Shown one piece after another: positions 9,409 through 19,101 of a DNA stretch of 64,000 nucleotides. Source of the DNA: Diplonema japonicum (taxonomy: Eukaryota; Euglenozoa; Diplonemea; Diplonemida; Diplonemidae). The translations under genes and the position numbers were made by a program. The stretch is from NCBI GenBank assembly GCA_964019335.1, contig OZ025751.1, positions 62,001-126,000 of the forward strand, read 5' to 3'. Under the pieces are notes generated by a model that ran no database searches, was not told the origin of the DNA, and was given only the letters and a program-made list of their open reading frames with translations. The stretch's first letter is position 1; every line of letters begins with the position of its first letter.

Positions 9409-10344
9409 TTACAACTTAGCCCCCGCCGTCACCTTTTCGATTCTCGTGTCGAGCGGAACGTTTCTGTCCATGACGATGCCCTTTTCCTTGGAGATCGCTA
9501 TTCTGGAACGCCCGCCTTTTGTGGGGTAGATAGGGTGCAGTTCATCCCCTGGGTACGCCATAGTGAGAATACCTTCAGGCGAAGGGACTAACAAATACGG
9601 CTTTATCGGGTGATCACGAATAAGAGAACGCCCGGCTGACTTCGCGTACGAACGAATAGACGAAAGAGAAGTAACGTGGTCTGCGAGCTCGGTCATGATG
9701 GTCCACTGGGGAGGGGGGAGGTAAATGAGGCCGTGTCGATGTGCTTCGAGGCACTCCTCCGGGGAGAACCAGGTGAGCTCCGTTGTTTCCTTTCTGTCGC
9801 ACGATAGGTGTGCTGTTTCAGTTCCGTCAATGACTGTTACGTAAAATTCGGTTTCAAACCCGCCTTTTTTAACCCTTGCTGCCTCCACGTCTGGGGTGGT
9901 GAACTGACACCAATAATGCAGTTTTTCAACCCCGGGCCTTACATTGTATTCTTGCAGGAGTTTTTTGTACTCTGCGCCGTCTCCGTGCACCCTTTTCCTC
10001 CACTCCTCGCCCACGGTGATCTTCTTGTTGAAAAGCGTCGCGCCAGCCTCTTCAAACGCTTCTCTCGCCGCGCATACTTTTCCCTTCATCTCTTCTGTGA
10101 AATATTCTTTCGCCAGCTCGATGTCTTCTGGGTCCATCGCGCCGCCCGGGAACACAACAGCATTCCCCATGAAACTGCTCTTTCCATGCCGCTTCAACAT
10201 GCATATCCTGTAGTCGCATTTCGATTGGACTTTGAGGCCCTCACACGTTGCCGGTGCAGTCGTGCTGGCTATCGGTGCTGCGATCACCACACTCGCAGAC
10301 TTCCTCCAAGGCATCTTGGGCACCGGACCTTTAAACAACTTCAT
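9409..10344 (-). CDS. NUDT19-like Nudix hydrolase with PTS1-like C terminus (311 aa)
   Basis: The Nudix box is split by a ~20-residue insertion: FPGGAMDPED, then CAAREAFEEAGATLF, giving the REx2EEx metal-binding core. A long spacer between the GG and RE parts is characteristic of the NUDT19/RP2 group, which hydrolyse CoA and acyl-CoA diphosphates in peroxisomes. The substrate-domain segments WCQFTTPDVEAARVKKGGFE, FYVTVIDG and TELTWFSPEECL also fit that family. The last three residues are AKL, a good peroxisomal targeting signal type 1, so a peroxisomal or glycosomal location is inferred. The ATG (MKLFKGPVP) follows a poly(A) run. Length is normal for the family. Confidence in Nudix is high and in the NUDT19 subgroup good. 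Confidence 0.88.
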   Translation of the reverse strand: MKLFKGPVPKMPWRKSASVVIAAPIASTTAPATCEGLKVQSKCDYRICMLKRHGKSSFMGNAVVFPGGAMDPEDIELAKEYFTEEMKGKVCAAREAFEEAGATLFNKKITVGEEWRKRVHGDGAEYKKLLQEYNVRPGVEKLHYWCQFTTPDVEAARVKKGGFETEFYVTVIDGTETAHLSCDRKETTELTWFSPEECLEAHRHGLIYLPPPQWTIMTELADHVTSLSSIRSYAKSAGRSLIRDHPIKPYLLVPSPEGILTMAYPGDELHPIYPTKGGRSRIAISKEKGIVMDRNVPLDTRIEKVTAGAKL

Positions 10345-10434
10345 TTTTTTTTTTGTTTTCCCTTTTGAATTTCTTGAAACCGGGGGGGGGGGGGAAGAAA
10401 AAAGAAAGAAAAAAAACTCAAAAAAAAATATTAC

Positions 10435-11025
10435 TCAAACCCTTGTGAACAGAAATTGTTTCCCGAAAGGCCACAGCTCCGCAATGGTCGATATCGGACC
10501 CATTTGTTTATAAACCGTAAAGTTCAACAAGGCAAGGAGGAAACCCCCGACAAGATCGCCGATGTAGTGGCGGCCTACAAGGAGCCTGCTAAGGGAAACG
10601 GTAACCGCCCAGATCAAGGAGACTATTGGGTAAGGAAAGGACGGGACGAGGAGCGAGACCACAAAATAAATGGACCACACGCGGCTGGTGTGCCCGGAGG
10701 GGAAGGAGTGCTGGTCGGGCCCTAGAAACATGGCTGTCTTGTTGCTCCCCTCGTAGGCGGGCCTTGGGCGCTTGAAGGTACACTTCCCCAGTGCAATGAA
10801 TACTATGTCCACCAAGTTAATTAACAGCATGTTGCTCCAAAATCTATCGCGGCCTGCATCGACGCCCTTGTAATACAAACACACGATCAAGGGCACCGAC
10901 AGCCAAAAATACCCCTCTCCTGACCATCCTATTGCATGCAGAACTTTACTAGGCACCAACTTGCTGCTTGCATCATAAGCAGCCTGCGACACCCGTGCAT
11001 CGAAGTCTTGTATCGCAGACAGCAT
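10435..11025 (-). CDS. PAP2-family membrane phosphatase, PLPP6/polyisoprenoid phosphatase-like (196 aa)
   Basis: All three PAP2 phosphatase motifs are present: KCTFKRPRP (motif 1), FPSGHTSR (motif 2) and SRLLVGRHYIGD (motif 3), carrying the catalytic His residues and the phosphate-binding Arg and Ser. Hydrophobic segments near residues 38-52, 67-80, 112-130, 135-148 and 160-172 fit the multi-span helical core. The short N terminus starting with FDARVSQ, the small size and the SxPSGHTSR context resemble PLPP6-type enzymes, which dephosphorylate presqualene, farnesyl or geranylgeranyl diphosphates. A lipid-phosphate substrate in the ER membrane is inferred. It is the first gene 3' of the repeat array at 11.1-11.9 kb and lies 90 bp upstream of the Nudix gene on the same strand. 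Confidence 0.88.
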   Translation of the reverse strand: MLSAIQDFDARVSQAAYDASSKLVPSKVLHAIGWSGEGYFWLSVPLIVCLYYKGVDAGRDRFWSNMLLINLVDIVFIALGKCTFKRPRPAYEGSNKTAMFLGPDQHSFPSGHTSRVWSIYFVVSLLVPSFPYPIVSLIWAVTVSLSRLLVGRHYIGDLVGGFLLALLNFTVYKQMGPISTIAELWPFGKQFLFTRV

Positions 11026-11077
11026 TTTCTTTTTATCCCTCTCCCCCCCCCCTTTTTTTTTCTTCTCTATTTATTCG

Positions 11078-11965
11078 CCAACATCAGTAAGACCCATCGA
11101 AAAGGAACTGTATCCTCAAACCCTTTTTAAAAAAGGTCGGTTCTAGTAGCTGGTAAAAAAAAAATTTATCATCATCTAATGGAAGAAAAAAAAAAAAAAG
11201 CACTTTACGATTTTTCTCTGTATCCCGCAGCAATCTCGCAGGACTATCTGACCCTTGCCGTAATTTTTGTGCGAAAGGGGACACATGGCTTGCTGAAAAG
11301 GAAGTACACCAACAGCCAACATCAGTAAGACCCATCGAAAAGGAAGTGTATCCTCAAACCCTTTTAAAAGGTCGGTTCTAGTAGCTGGTAAATTGTTCAT
11401 CATCATCTTTAATGGTATTTGGCCTGTCTAGGATCTATTTATCCCTATTCTGCAATCTCGCAGGACTATCTGACCCTTGCCGTAATTTTTGTGCGAAAGG
11501 GGACACATGGCATGCTGAGGACTGGGGAATCTTTCCTTCGGTGCAGCCAACAGCCAACATCAGTAAGACCCATCGAAAAGGAAGTGTATCCTCAAACCCT
11601 TTTAAAAGGTCGGTTCTAGTAGCTGGTAAAATTTTATCATCATCTCATGGGAAAAAAAAAAAAAGCATTTTACGATTTTTCTGTGTATCCCGCAGCAATC
11701 TCGCAGGACTATCTGACCCTTGCCGCAATTTTTGTGCGAAAGGGGACACATGGCTTGCTGAAAGGGCTTGCTAAAGCAAACATCAGTAAGACCCATCGAA
11801 AAGGAAGTGTATCCTCAAACCCTTTTTAAAAAGTCGGTTCTAGTAGCTGGTAAATTGTTTATCATCATCTAAATGGTAGCCTGTCCCCCCCCCCCCCCCC
11901 CCCGATTATCAGAAAAGAAAACACACAGTTGGAAATACGGCTAATATCAGTAAGACCCATTGAAA
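11078..11965. repeat. Tandem repeat family, array 2 (about four units plus a fragment)
   Basis: Units starting with the CATCAGTAAGACCCAT motif begin at about 11080, 11319, 11553 and 11778, with a diverged fragment at 11943 (TATCAGTAAGACCCATTG). Periods are 239, 234, 225 and 165 bp. Each of the first four has the GGTCGGTTCTAGTAGCTGGT block, and the first three carry the downstream block CTATCTGACCCTTGCCG. Differences between units lie mainly in homopolymer lengths and in inserts before the CATCAGTAAG motif. A C-run at 11884-11903 interrupts the end of the array. Confidence 0.92.
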
Positions 11966-12555
11966 AAGTGCTGGTTAATAGCGGGAAGTGTTCAAAAAAA
12001 ACTTTTGAATAAAAAAAAAAAAGAAACAAAAGATTTTCACTCTGAGGATAAAGAAAAAGGGCTCTGTCCAGTGGAGAGGGAACACAGAAAGGTAAAGAGT
12101 TAGAAGAAGATTCGAATTTAAAAAAAAAAAAAAGGAGAAACTAGCAACCGAGGACGAATTCGCTCCGGGGATACTCCTTAAGCAACCTAGATTCAGGTTG
12201 AGAAGGGGGAGAGGAGAGGGAAAAGAAAGTTTGAATTTGTTTTTTTTTGTAAAAAGGGGAAACAAATTGCGCACTTATCGTTGGTAATCTTCAAAAATAA
12301 TTCTTTATGACAATATGTCTTTGTTCGCACGGCACGAGTTGCATATAGTTATAAAATCATTTTTTTTTTTGAAAGATATTTGTAACAAAAAAAAAACTGC
12401 AACAAAAAAAATCTATAACAAAACCAACCGACTTATGCTGCTTAAATAGAAGTTCGCTAAAAAAAAAAACCAACGGCCCGCCAAATAGGGGAACGAACCG
12501 CAAGTATATAAGTTCTGTGACATATTAACATAATTAAAAATGTCTGCGGGGAAAT
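11966..12555. other. AT-rich intergenic DNA, no gene seen
   Basis: Mostly A-rich and T-rich DNA with scattered normal-complexity segments (around 12060-12110, 12140-12190 and 12295-12345). No frame has convincing composition. It lies between repeat array 2 and an inverted-repeat element. Confidence 0.6.
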
Positions 12556-13204
12556 AATTAATAGCTATTTACTGCCAACAAGTAATGACTTTACCGAGAG
12601 GTCGGTAAAGCATTACTTGGCGGTAGGTAAGTGGTTTTATTTCACGACACTCAGAAATTACTTCACCACGAGGGGCACAACAGGGTGACAAGGGGTACAA
12701 CAAGAGAGGGGTTACAAAGGTTACAATACAAGTTGTTTTCCCTCCTTTTGTTGACTAAGAGCTGCCGCTGTCGCTGGCATTGCCACTGTCACCATCTCTA
12801 ATCAGGCCTTCCCATACCTGGCGCGGCCGCTGGCTCCTTTTTTTCTGCTGCTTCGGTATTTTGAAGTCATTTGGGGAGCTTGGGTAAGCTGACTAAGTTA
12901 CCCTTACCCACAGAAGAGCCAAAAGTGGGCAAATTGGGAGGAAAAAGTTGTCCAACTTGGAACTGAGCCGAGGCAAAAGTTGGCCAATTGAGCTGAACCT
13001 GGGGGGAAATAGCAAACTGAGAAAAAGTAGCCCCACTGGGAACCGAACCGAGGCAAAAATTGGCCTACCGAGGCAGATTATTTAACGGAAACCCCCTATT
13101 ACTTCACGGAAAACAGGCCATTATTTCACCGTGAAGTAATGAGATTTAGCGTGAAGTAATGGGCCCCCCAGTGCGTGAAGTAATTTCTGAAGAGTGAAAT
13201 AAAA
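12556..13204. mobile_element. Non-autonomous inverted-repeat element A with external hairpin cassette
   Basis: Terminal inverted repeats at 12635-12666 and 13175-13204 share TTTTATTTCAC and CAGAAATTACTTCAC, with a 2-nt indel between them. Inside are two diverged copies of a ~60-bp segment containing GAACTGAGCCGAGGCAAAA and GAACCGAACCGAGGCAAAA at about 12945-13075, and several repeats of GTGAAGTAAT. No coding capacity is visible. Just outside the left repeat, at 12556-12634, is a hairpin cassette: an 18-bp stem (12579-12597 with 12602-12619, one bulged base) flanked by GGCGGTAGGTAAGTGG and AATAGCTATTTACTG. Two related cassettes occur at 31.8-31.9 kb and 63.5 kb. Confidence 0.78.
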
Positions 13205-13230
13205 AAAAAAAAAAGGAAAAAAAAGGATGC

Positions 13231-15156
13231 CTACACAGCCACAGCCTCTTCGGTGAGTTCCTCGCTCAAGGGGACACCGAGCGTCCCCACATTCGAGGCC
13301 CTCTTCTTCCAAACCATTCCTACCATGAAACAAACTGCAACGGACCCCCCTACGGCACTCAGAATCTCTTTCAGTGGAAAGTCTCCTTCTTTTTCGTCTC
13401 CTTCGTCCCCAGTAGATGTTTCTTTGTTCTGTGCCTTTAAGATCTCCTTCGTCTCGCACGCCCGGCTGGCGTCATCCCAGCTGCATGTGTATACTGCGGC
13501 CCCCATACAACTCGCCCTGTCGACGTGCTGCTGGCAGGCAGCAACGGTGGCCGCAACCTTCCGTGCTCCCACAACTGCGTCCTGTTTGCACATCATCGTG
13601 TTCGAGTCCCAAGAGCACTGGCTGTCCTGTGTACACGATGCCATGTCGACGTGCTCCTGGCAGGAAGGGGTTGAAGGTTTTTTAGCAAGCCCTGCCTTCT
13701 GGCACATCATCGTGTTCGAATTCCAAGAGCAGTTGTCCTGCACACACGAGGCCATGTCAAAGTGTTGCTCGCAAGATTGAGTTGGCTTGGTCGCTGCTTT
13801 CTTCGACACTGGTGCTGCCTTCTGGCACATCAACGTGTTCGAATCCCAAGAGCACAGGCTGTTCCGTGTGCACGATGCCATGTCGACGTGTTGCTGGCAG
13901 GTAGTGGTGGTTTGTGCGGTCGCAGCTCCCTGTTCCACAGTTGCTGCCCCTGCCTTCTGGCACATCATCGTGTTCGAGTCCCACACGCACTGGCTGTCCT
14001 GTGTGCACGATGCCATGTCGACGTGCTCCCTGCAGGAAGGGGTTGAAAGTTTTTTAGCGAGCCCTGCCTTCTGGCACATCAACGTGTTCGAGTCCCAAGA
14101 GCAGTTGTTTTGCACACACGAGGCCATGTCAAAGTGTTGCTCGCAAGATTGAGTTGGTTTGGTTGCTGCTTTCTTCGACACTGGTGCTGCCTTCTGGCAC
14201 ATCAACGTGTTCGAGTCCCAAGAGCACTGGCTGTTACGTGTGCACGATGCCATGTCGAAGTGCTCCTGGCAGGAAGGAGTTGCTAGTTTTTTAGCGAGCC
14301 CTGCCTTCTGACACATCAACGTGTTTGAGTCCCAAGAGCACTGGCTGTCCTGTGTGCACGATGCCATGTCGACGTGTTGCTGGCAGGTAGTGGTGGTTTG
14401 TGCGGTCGCAGCTGTCTGCTCCACAGGTGCTGCCCCTGCCTTGTGGCACATCATCGTGTTCGAATCCCAAGAGCACTGGCTGTCTTGTGTGCACGATGCC
14501 ATGTCGACATGCTCCTGGCAGGAAGGAGTTGCTAGTTTTTTAGCAGGCTTCTGGCACATCATCGTGTTCGAATTCCAAGAGCAGTTGTCCTGCACACACG
14601 AGGCCATGTCAAAGTGTTGCTTGCAAGATAAAGAAGGATCGGTGGCTGCTTTCCTTGAAACAGGTGTTGCCTTGTGGCACATCATCGTGTTTGAGTCCCA
14701 AGAGCACTGGCTGTCCTGCGCACAAGATGTCATGTCAAAGTGTTCCTGGCAAGATGGAGAAAGCTCAGTGGCTGCTTTCTTCGACACTGGTACTGCCTTC
14801 TGGCACATCATCGTGTTCGAGTCCCAAAAGCAGTTGTCCTGCACACACGAGGCCATGTCAAAGTGTTGCTCGCAAGATTGAGTTGGCTTGGTCGCTGCTT
14901 TCTTCGACACTGGTGCTGCCTTCTGGCACATCAACGTGTTTGAGTCCCAAGAGCACTGGCTGTCCTGTGTGCACGATGCCATGTCGACGTGTTGCTGGCA
15001 GGTAGGGGTAGCCTGTTCCAAGCACTCCGCAGTGGCAGTACTCCAGGAACAGTGGTTGGCCCCACACTCCACCTGTGACGTGTATGCAGGGCAACCACCA
15101 GATGCACTGCAGAAAGATGCCGCCGCTAGTACCAACACCAGCTTCATGTGTCTCAT
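13231..15156 (-). CDS. Secreted or surface type I membrane protein with 14 four-cysteine modules (641 aa)
   Basis: The start MRHMKLVLVLAAASFCSASG is a signal peptide. The ectodomain is a tandem array of 14 modules of ~35-45 residues. The typical module is CxxHxDMASC, then TQDSQC or VQDNC, then SWDSNTxMC, so four cysteines each, followed by a variable Ala/Thr/Lys linker such as KAAPVSKKAATKP. The first (residues ~20-50) and last (~555-585) modules are diverged. A single membrane span lies near residues 603-620 (AVGGSVAVCFMVGMVW) before KKR and a ~25-residue acidic tail. Nucleotide repeats are nearly identical, indicating recent expansion or homogenisation. The module spacing is not one I can name; it looks loosely like small disulfide domains of adhesins. 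A cell-surface role is inferred. Upstream ATGs add only a non-signal leader, so this start is preferred. Confidence 0.85.
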   Translation of the reverse strand: MRHMKLVLVLAAASFCSASGGCPAYTSQVECGANHCSWSTATAECLEQATPTCQQHVDMASCTQDSQCSWDSNTLMCQKAAPVSKKAATKPTQSCEQHFDMASCVQDNCFWDSNTMMCQKAVPVSKKAATELSPSCQEHFDMTSCAQDSQCSWDSNTMMCHKATPVSRKAATDPSLSCKQHFDMASCVQDNCSWNSNTMMCQKPAKKLATPSCQEHVDMASCTQDSQCSWDSNTMMCHKAGAAPVEQTAATAQTTTTCQQHVDMASCTQDSQCSWDSNTLMCQKAGLAKKLATPSCQEHFDMASCTRNSQCSWDSNTLMCQKAAPVSKKAATKPTQSCEQHFDMASCVQNNCSWDSNTLMCQKAGLAKKLSTPSCREHVDMASCTQDSQCVWDSNTMMCQKAGAATVEQGAATAQTTTTCQQHVDMASCTRNSLCSWDSNTLMCQKAAPVSKKAATKPTQSCEQHFDMASCVQDNCSWNSNTMMCQKAGLAKKPSTPSCQEHVDMASCTQDSQCSWDSNTMMCKQDAVVGARKVAATVAACQQHVDRASCMGAAVYTCSWDDASRACETKEILKAQNKETSTGDEGDEKEGDFPLKEILSAVGGSVAVCFMVGMVWKKRASNVGTLGVPLSEELTEEAVAV

Positions 15157-15221
15157 TTTGTTGTGTGTTCTGTTTAAACCTGATTGTGACAATCATAATG
15201 GTTGCTACCAAGGTTTCAGTA

Positions 15222-15805
15222 CAGCCAACATCATTTGTGCGAAAGGGACACATGGCTTGGTAAAGGGGAGCCACAAAAAAAAGTACAGCCAACATCAGTA
15301 AGACCCATCGAAAAGGAAGTGTATCCTCAAACCCTTTTTTAAAAGGTCGGTTCTAGTAGCTGGTAAAAATTTTATCATCATCTGATAGAAAAAAAAAAAG
15401 CATTTTACGATTTTTCTCCGTATTCCGCAATCTCGCAGGACTATCTGACCCTTGCCGCAATTTTTGTGCGAAAGGGGACACATGGCATGCTGAAAGGGAA
15501 GTACACCAACAGCCAACATCAGTAAGACCCATCGAAAAGGAAGTGTATCCTCAAACCCTTTTAAAGGTCGGTTCTAGTAGCTGGTAAAAATTTTTATCAT
15601 CATCTAAATGGTATTTGGCCTCTACAAGCAATCTCGCAGGACTATCTGACCCTTGCCACAATTTTTGTGCGAAAGGGGACACATGGCATGCTAAAAGGGA
15701 AGTACACCAACATCAGTAAGACCCATCGAAAAGGAAGTGTATCCTCAAACCCTTTTAAAAGGTCGGTTCTAGTAGCTGGTAAAAATTTTATCATCATCTC
15801 ATGGA
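15222..15805. repeat. Tandem repeat family, array 3 (three units plus a fragment)
   Basis: Unit starts lie at about 15288, 15514 and 15709 (periods 226 and 195 bp). A partial unit at 15222-15260 lies upstream of the cysteine-rich gene and retains only GCGAAAGGGACACATGGCTTG-type sequence. The palindrome CCTTTTAAAAGG is intact in the third unit; the second has CCTTTTAAAGG. Sequence identity with arrays 1 and 2 is high outside the homopolymers. Confidence 0.9.
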
Positions 15806-16717
15806 AATGGTTCTGTGTAACATCAACGGCGGTAAGCCGCAATAAGCGTTTCGAGGCAACGAAAAGAAGAAGGGGAAAGGGGACAATGACACTTGTTTCG
15901 GGGGAACGTGGAAAAAAAAAAAAAGAATAAAGAAAAAAAAAAGAAACAGAAATAAACACTGGTGTGAAAAAAAAAATCGGAAAAAAGAAGAATGAAAAAA
16001 AAAAAAAAAGTCCCTCAAATGAAATAAACAGAAAAAAGAACGGCTTACAGACGGCTTGAGCCGTCAGATCTATGCCCCCCTTTTCTTTTTTTTTTTTCCT
16101 CTTTTTTTTCTTTTCTTTTTCCCGAAAAAAAAAACCCCCCCTCCTTCCGTAGGGGTTTCCCTCCCCCTTTTCGTTCCCATTTTTATAAAAGTATAAAAAA
16201 AAAAAATTGTTACGTGGACCCACTGCCCTGGAAAATTAAATTAAAGAAATCCGTGTACAGTAGTAGCATATCTGATTCTTTTTTTTTTCTCCCTCCTTCT
16301 TCCCCTTTTTTTCCCTCCCCCCTTCTCCCTCTGATGTTTTCATGTGGATGTTAGATACAAAAAAAAATTGATAAAATACAGCAGAAAAAGGAATCTGGGG
16401 GGAGAAAAGAGAAAGTAAGAAGAAGGAAAGAGGAAACAAAAAAAGGGGGTCTTTTTTCTTTTTTTTTTTCTCTTTTCCTTTGGGAAATAAAAAACGGTCG
16501 TTTACCTTTTGTGGGGCAGCCAATTAAAAAAAACAAAACAAAAAAAACTAAATCGTGGTTGTAGTAGTAGCTTCGGGAAAAAACCCAAAAAAAAAAAAGA
16601 GGGGGGAATGGGTGATAAATATGAAGGGAAAAAGAAAAAAAAAAAAAACCCAAAAAAAAATTTTTTTTAATTCACACCTCTCAAAAAACAAAAACAAAAA
16701 AAAAAAAAAAAATCTTC
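15806..16717. other. Low-complexity intergenic DNA
   Basis: Long mixed A/G and T/C runs. A short normal-complexity patch at about 15810-15870 contains a GC-rich segment (CGGCGGTAAGCCG). No supported gene. The frames are Phe- or Lys-rich artefacts. Confidence 0.65.
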
Positions 16718-16945
16718 CTACAACTCATCGTGGGACAGCTGGTCGCTGATGGACACGAGGGAGTCGAAGAGACGGGTACCGAGGATCACACGGGCCGCGA
16801 AAGGAGCGGTGGGCTGTGCGTGGTGGTTGCCCATAGCGGTAACCTTCTCAAGGAAAGAAGCGTATTCCTCAGGGTGTTTGTCAGCAAGGAAGGTAAGCTC
16901 GTGGGCAAGGGTCTTGTACTTCCTCGCGCCGATGTAGTGTGCGTT

Positions 16946-16989
<44 letters not shown>

Positions 16990-18459
16990 CATACCACACT
17001 CCCCACCTCCCTGAGGCTGTCCACCATCTCAGCAACAGGTGCGTCCCCCACAAGCACGTCAACAACGGCTTTCTCAGCCTCAATATGCTCGTTGTAGAAC
17101 GCCTCGATCTCCTCCAGGATGTGGATGTCCGAAGAGTGCTTCAGCGTCTCCTCAAGAACCGGGTTCTCAGCCATCTGCTTCATGAGGAACTCCTTCTCGG
17201 TCAAAGGGATGGACTTCTGGAAGAGCTCAAAGAACTGGCGCTCCTCCTTTTTTTTTTTTTTTTTTTTTTTTTTCCTCTTCCAAACCTCATTGAAATCGAT
17301 GACCTGGTCGTTGAACTCGCTCTGCACCTGTGCGGCGAAAACCCCCACACTGGCATCCTTGCGGAGCTCGCCAGCCCTCGCCCAGCAGTCGAACAACAGT
17401 TCGTCACCGTTGTAGTAGAACAGGTCCCTGCTCCACTGCTCAAGGGTGTTGATGTCAGTGCAGTTCCTTTAAAAAAAAAGATTTTTTTTTTTTTTTCCCC
17501 ACACATACTTGATCGCCTCCGGGGTAATCGCCTCCAGAGGGTGCACCTGACGCCTGTAGAAGTCAGCGACCGCCTTCAACGCAGCCTTCTTCTCGGGGGT
17601 TGCGGCCTCGCCGTCCATCTGCGACTCGATCTTCGAGATGGCATCGAGGAAAGCAAGCCTGTGCTTCGGGGACTCGATAGCCATCTTCCTCATGTCGGGA
17701 GCGTCCTCAAGACTAAAGGGGGGAATTAAAAAAAAAAAAAAAAAAAAAAAAAGAATACCGGTATTTCTCGGGGACCCAGTCGTTCAAAATAGCACGGATC
17801 TGTTGCCTCTCGAGGATGTGGAGGTCTTCGAAAACATCGAGACGGACCTGGATTTTTTTTTTGTGGGGGGGAAAAAAAAGTTACCTTCTCACGGAGTGGG
17901 TCGGGGAGGATGTCCATCATGTTGCCGTGTGCGAACCAGTTCACCTTCCTCGCCCTCTGCAACTGGTCGTCTTGTTCCACAAGGCACTCCTCCTGGATGT
18001 CGTTGAGCATGGTGTTCTTGTCCTCCTCGCTAGCATTTGCGGGAATCTCCCTCTCGGCCCTCTCGACCATAGACTTGGCCACCCACCTGTCTGTGCGGAG
18101 CTCAAGGGCGGAGGGGGTCCAGAAGTCGTAGGTGGGGGGGTTCTTGTCGTCCTGTTTTTTTTTTTTTTTTTCTTTTTCTTTTTTTTTTTTTTTTCGCATA
18201 CACTCCAGTAACGGGGTCTCTCCTTGTTGTCAACTTCCCACATGGAGCAGAACTCGGTTTTGGGAAGGGATTTCAGCTCTTGCTGAACCTCGTTGGGGAC
18301 CCTCTTCCTCCCCTTGTGCGCCTCATGGGGGTTTTCATCAGACCAATCGTACAAAGGAGCGAGGTCCAACAAATGCCCGTACCACTTGTCCACACACGTA
18401 CGCTTCTGCTCGGCGAAAAGGCCTGCCGCCGGCTTGAAACCACCAATCGCCCTCCTCAT
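16718..18459 (-). CDS. Seven-exon gene of unknown function (493 aa), separated by 37-50 nt homopolymer introns
   Basis: Exons, in transcript order: 18202-18459, 17885-18151, 17759-17847, 17509-17712, 17286-17466, 16995-17246 and 16718-16948. Joined they give 494 codons with no internal stop, which supports the model. Introns are 50, 37, 46, 42, 39 and 46 nt; donors are GTATGC, GTAACT, GTATTC, GTATGT, GTTTGG and GTATGA, and all end in AG. The protein begins MRRAIGGFKPAAGLFAEQKR, basic and amphipathic and possibly a mitochondrial presequence. It is soluble-looking, rich in charged helices and Trp, with no membrane span. I do not recognise it. A structural subunit of a large mitochondrial complex is one possibility, stated only as a guess. 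Its last intron is GTATG plus 40 A plus G. Confidence 0.85.
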
Positions 18460-19101
18460 CTTATTATTTTGGAAGTCTCTTTTTCTGTGTGGATGTCAAA
18501 ATGGGGTAGTATAAATTATAAACAAAAAAAAGGAGGGGAAAAACCGTCGATTTTATTTCTATTTGGGGATGCTGTATTAAATTTTCTTGGGGGAGGACAA
18601 AATAACGCCCCCCCCCCCCCCAGTTACCCTCAGAACACAGTGGTTATGGGGGCCCTGTGAGGGGTAAAGGAAAAAAGAAAAAAAAATAAGAAAAAAACGT
18701 GATTTTTTTTTCTTTTTTGTTGATGCGGTTTTTTTTTCTTTTTTTTTTCTCTCCCGGTCTTTCTAAGGGTTAAAAAAACTTTGATATTTTTTCGTTGGCA
18801 GTTGTTGCATACGGGATGAAAAAGGGGGGGAAAAAAAAATCAAAAAAGGCAGAGGAAAGAGGAACAGACTTTAAACAGACTTTTTTTTAATACGTTCCTT
18901 CTTCTTTTTTTTCCTCGACAAAAAAAAAACCCCCCAACATCCTCGTTTCTTTTGCAAAAAAAAAAAAAAAAAAAAAAAAAGAGGGAGGGGAAAAGAGAAA
19001 GGTGACATTATAAAAAGCACAAAAAAACCCCCCCCAAAAAAATGGCTCCGTTCATATTGTCTCGGAACAAAAAAAAAGTTTTTTTTTTTTTTTTTTTTTA
19101 C
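18460..19101. other. Intergenic homopolymer-rich DNA, no gene seen
   Basis: Contains a C-run at about 18608-18621 and many A and T runs. Short normal-complexity patches are at 18480-18600 and 18620-18665. It probably includes the 5' flank of the seven-exon gene and the 3' UTR of PRPP synthetase. Confidence 0.6.

Noticed and set aside
11176-11796. Recurrent minus-strand frame in the tandem repeat (LLKGFEDTLPFRWVLLMLAV)
   Set aside because: It recurs because the DNA repeats. Frames break at homopolymers in different units, starts differ, and no unit has a consistent full-length protein.
1627-15805. The tandem repeat as the spliced-leader RNA gene
   Set aside because: Layout and an Sm-like site are suggestive, but the unit does not match the diplonemid, kinetoplastid or euglenid leaders I know, so I keep it as a hypothesis and not a feature call.
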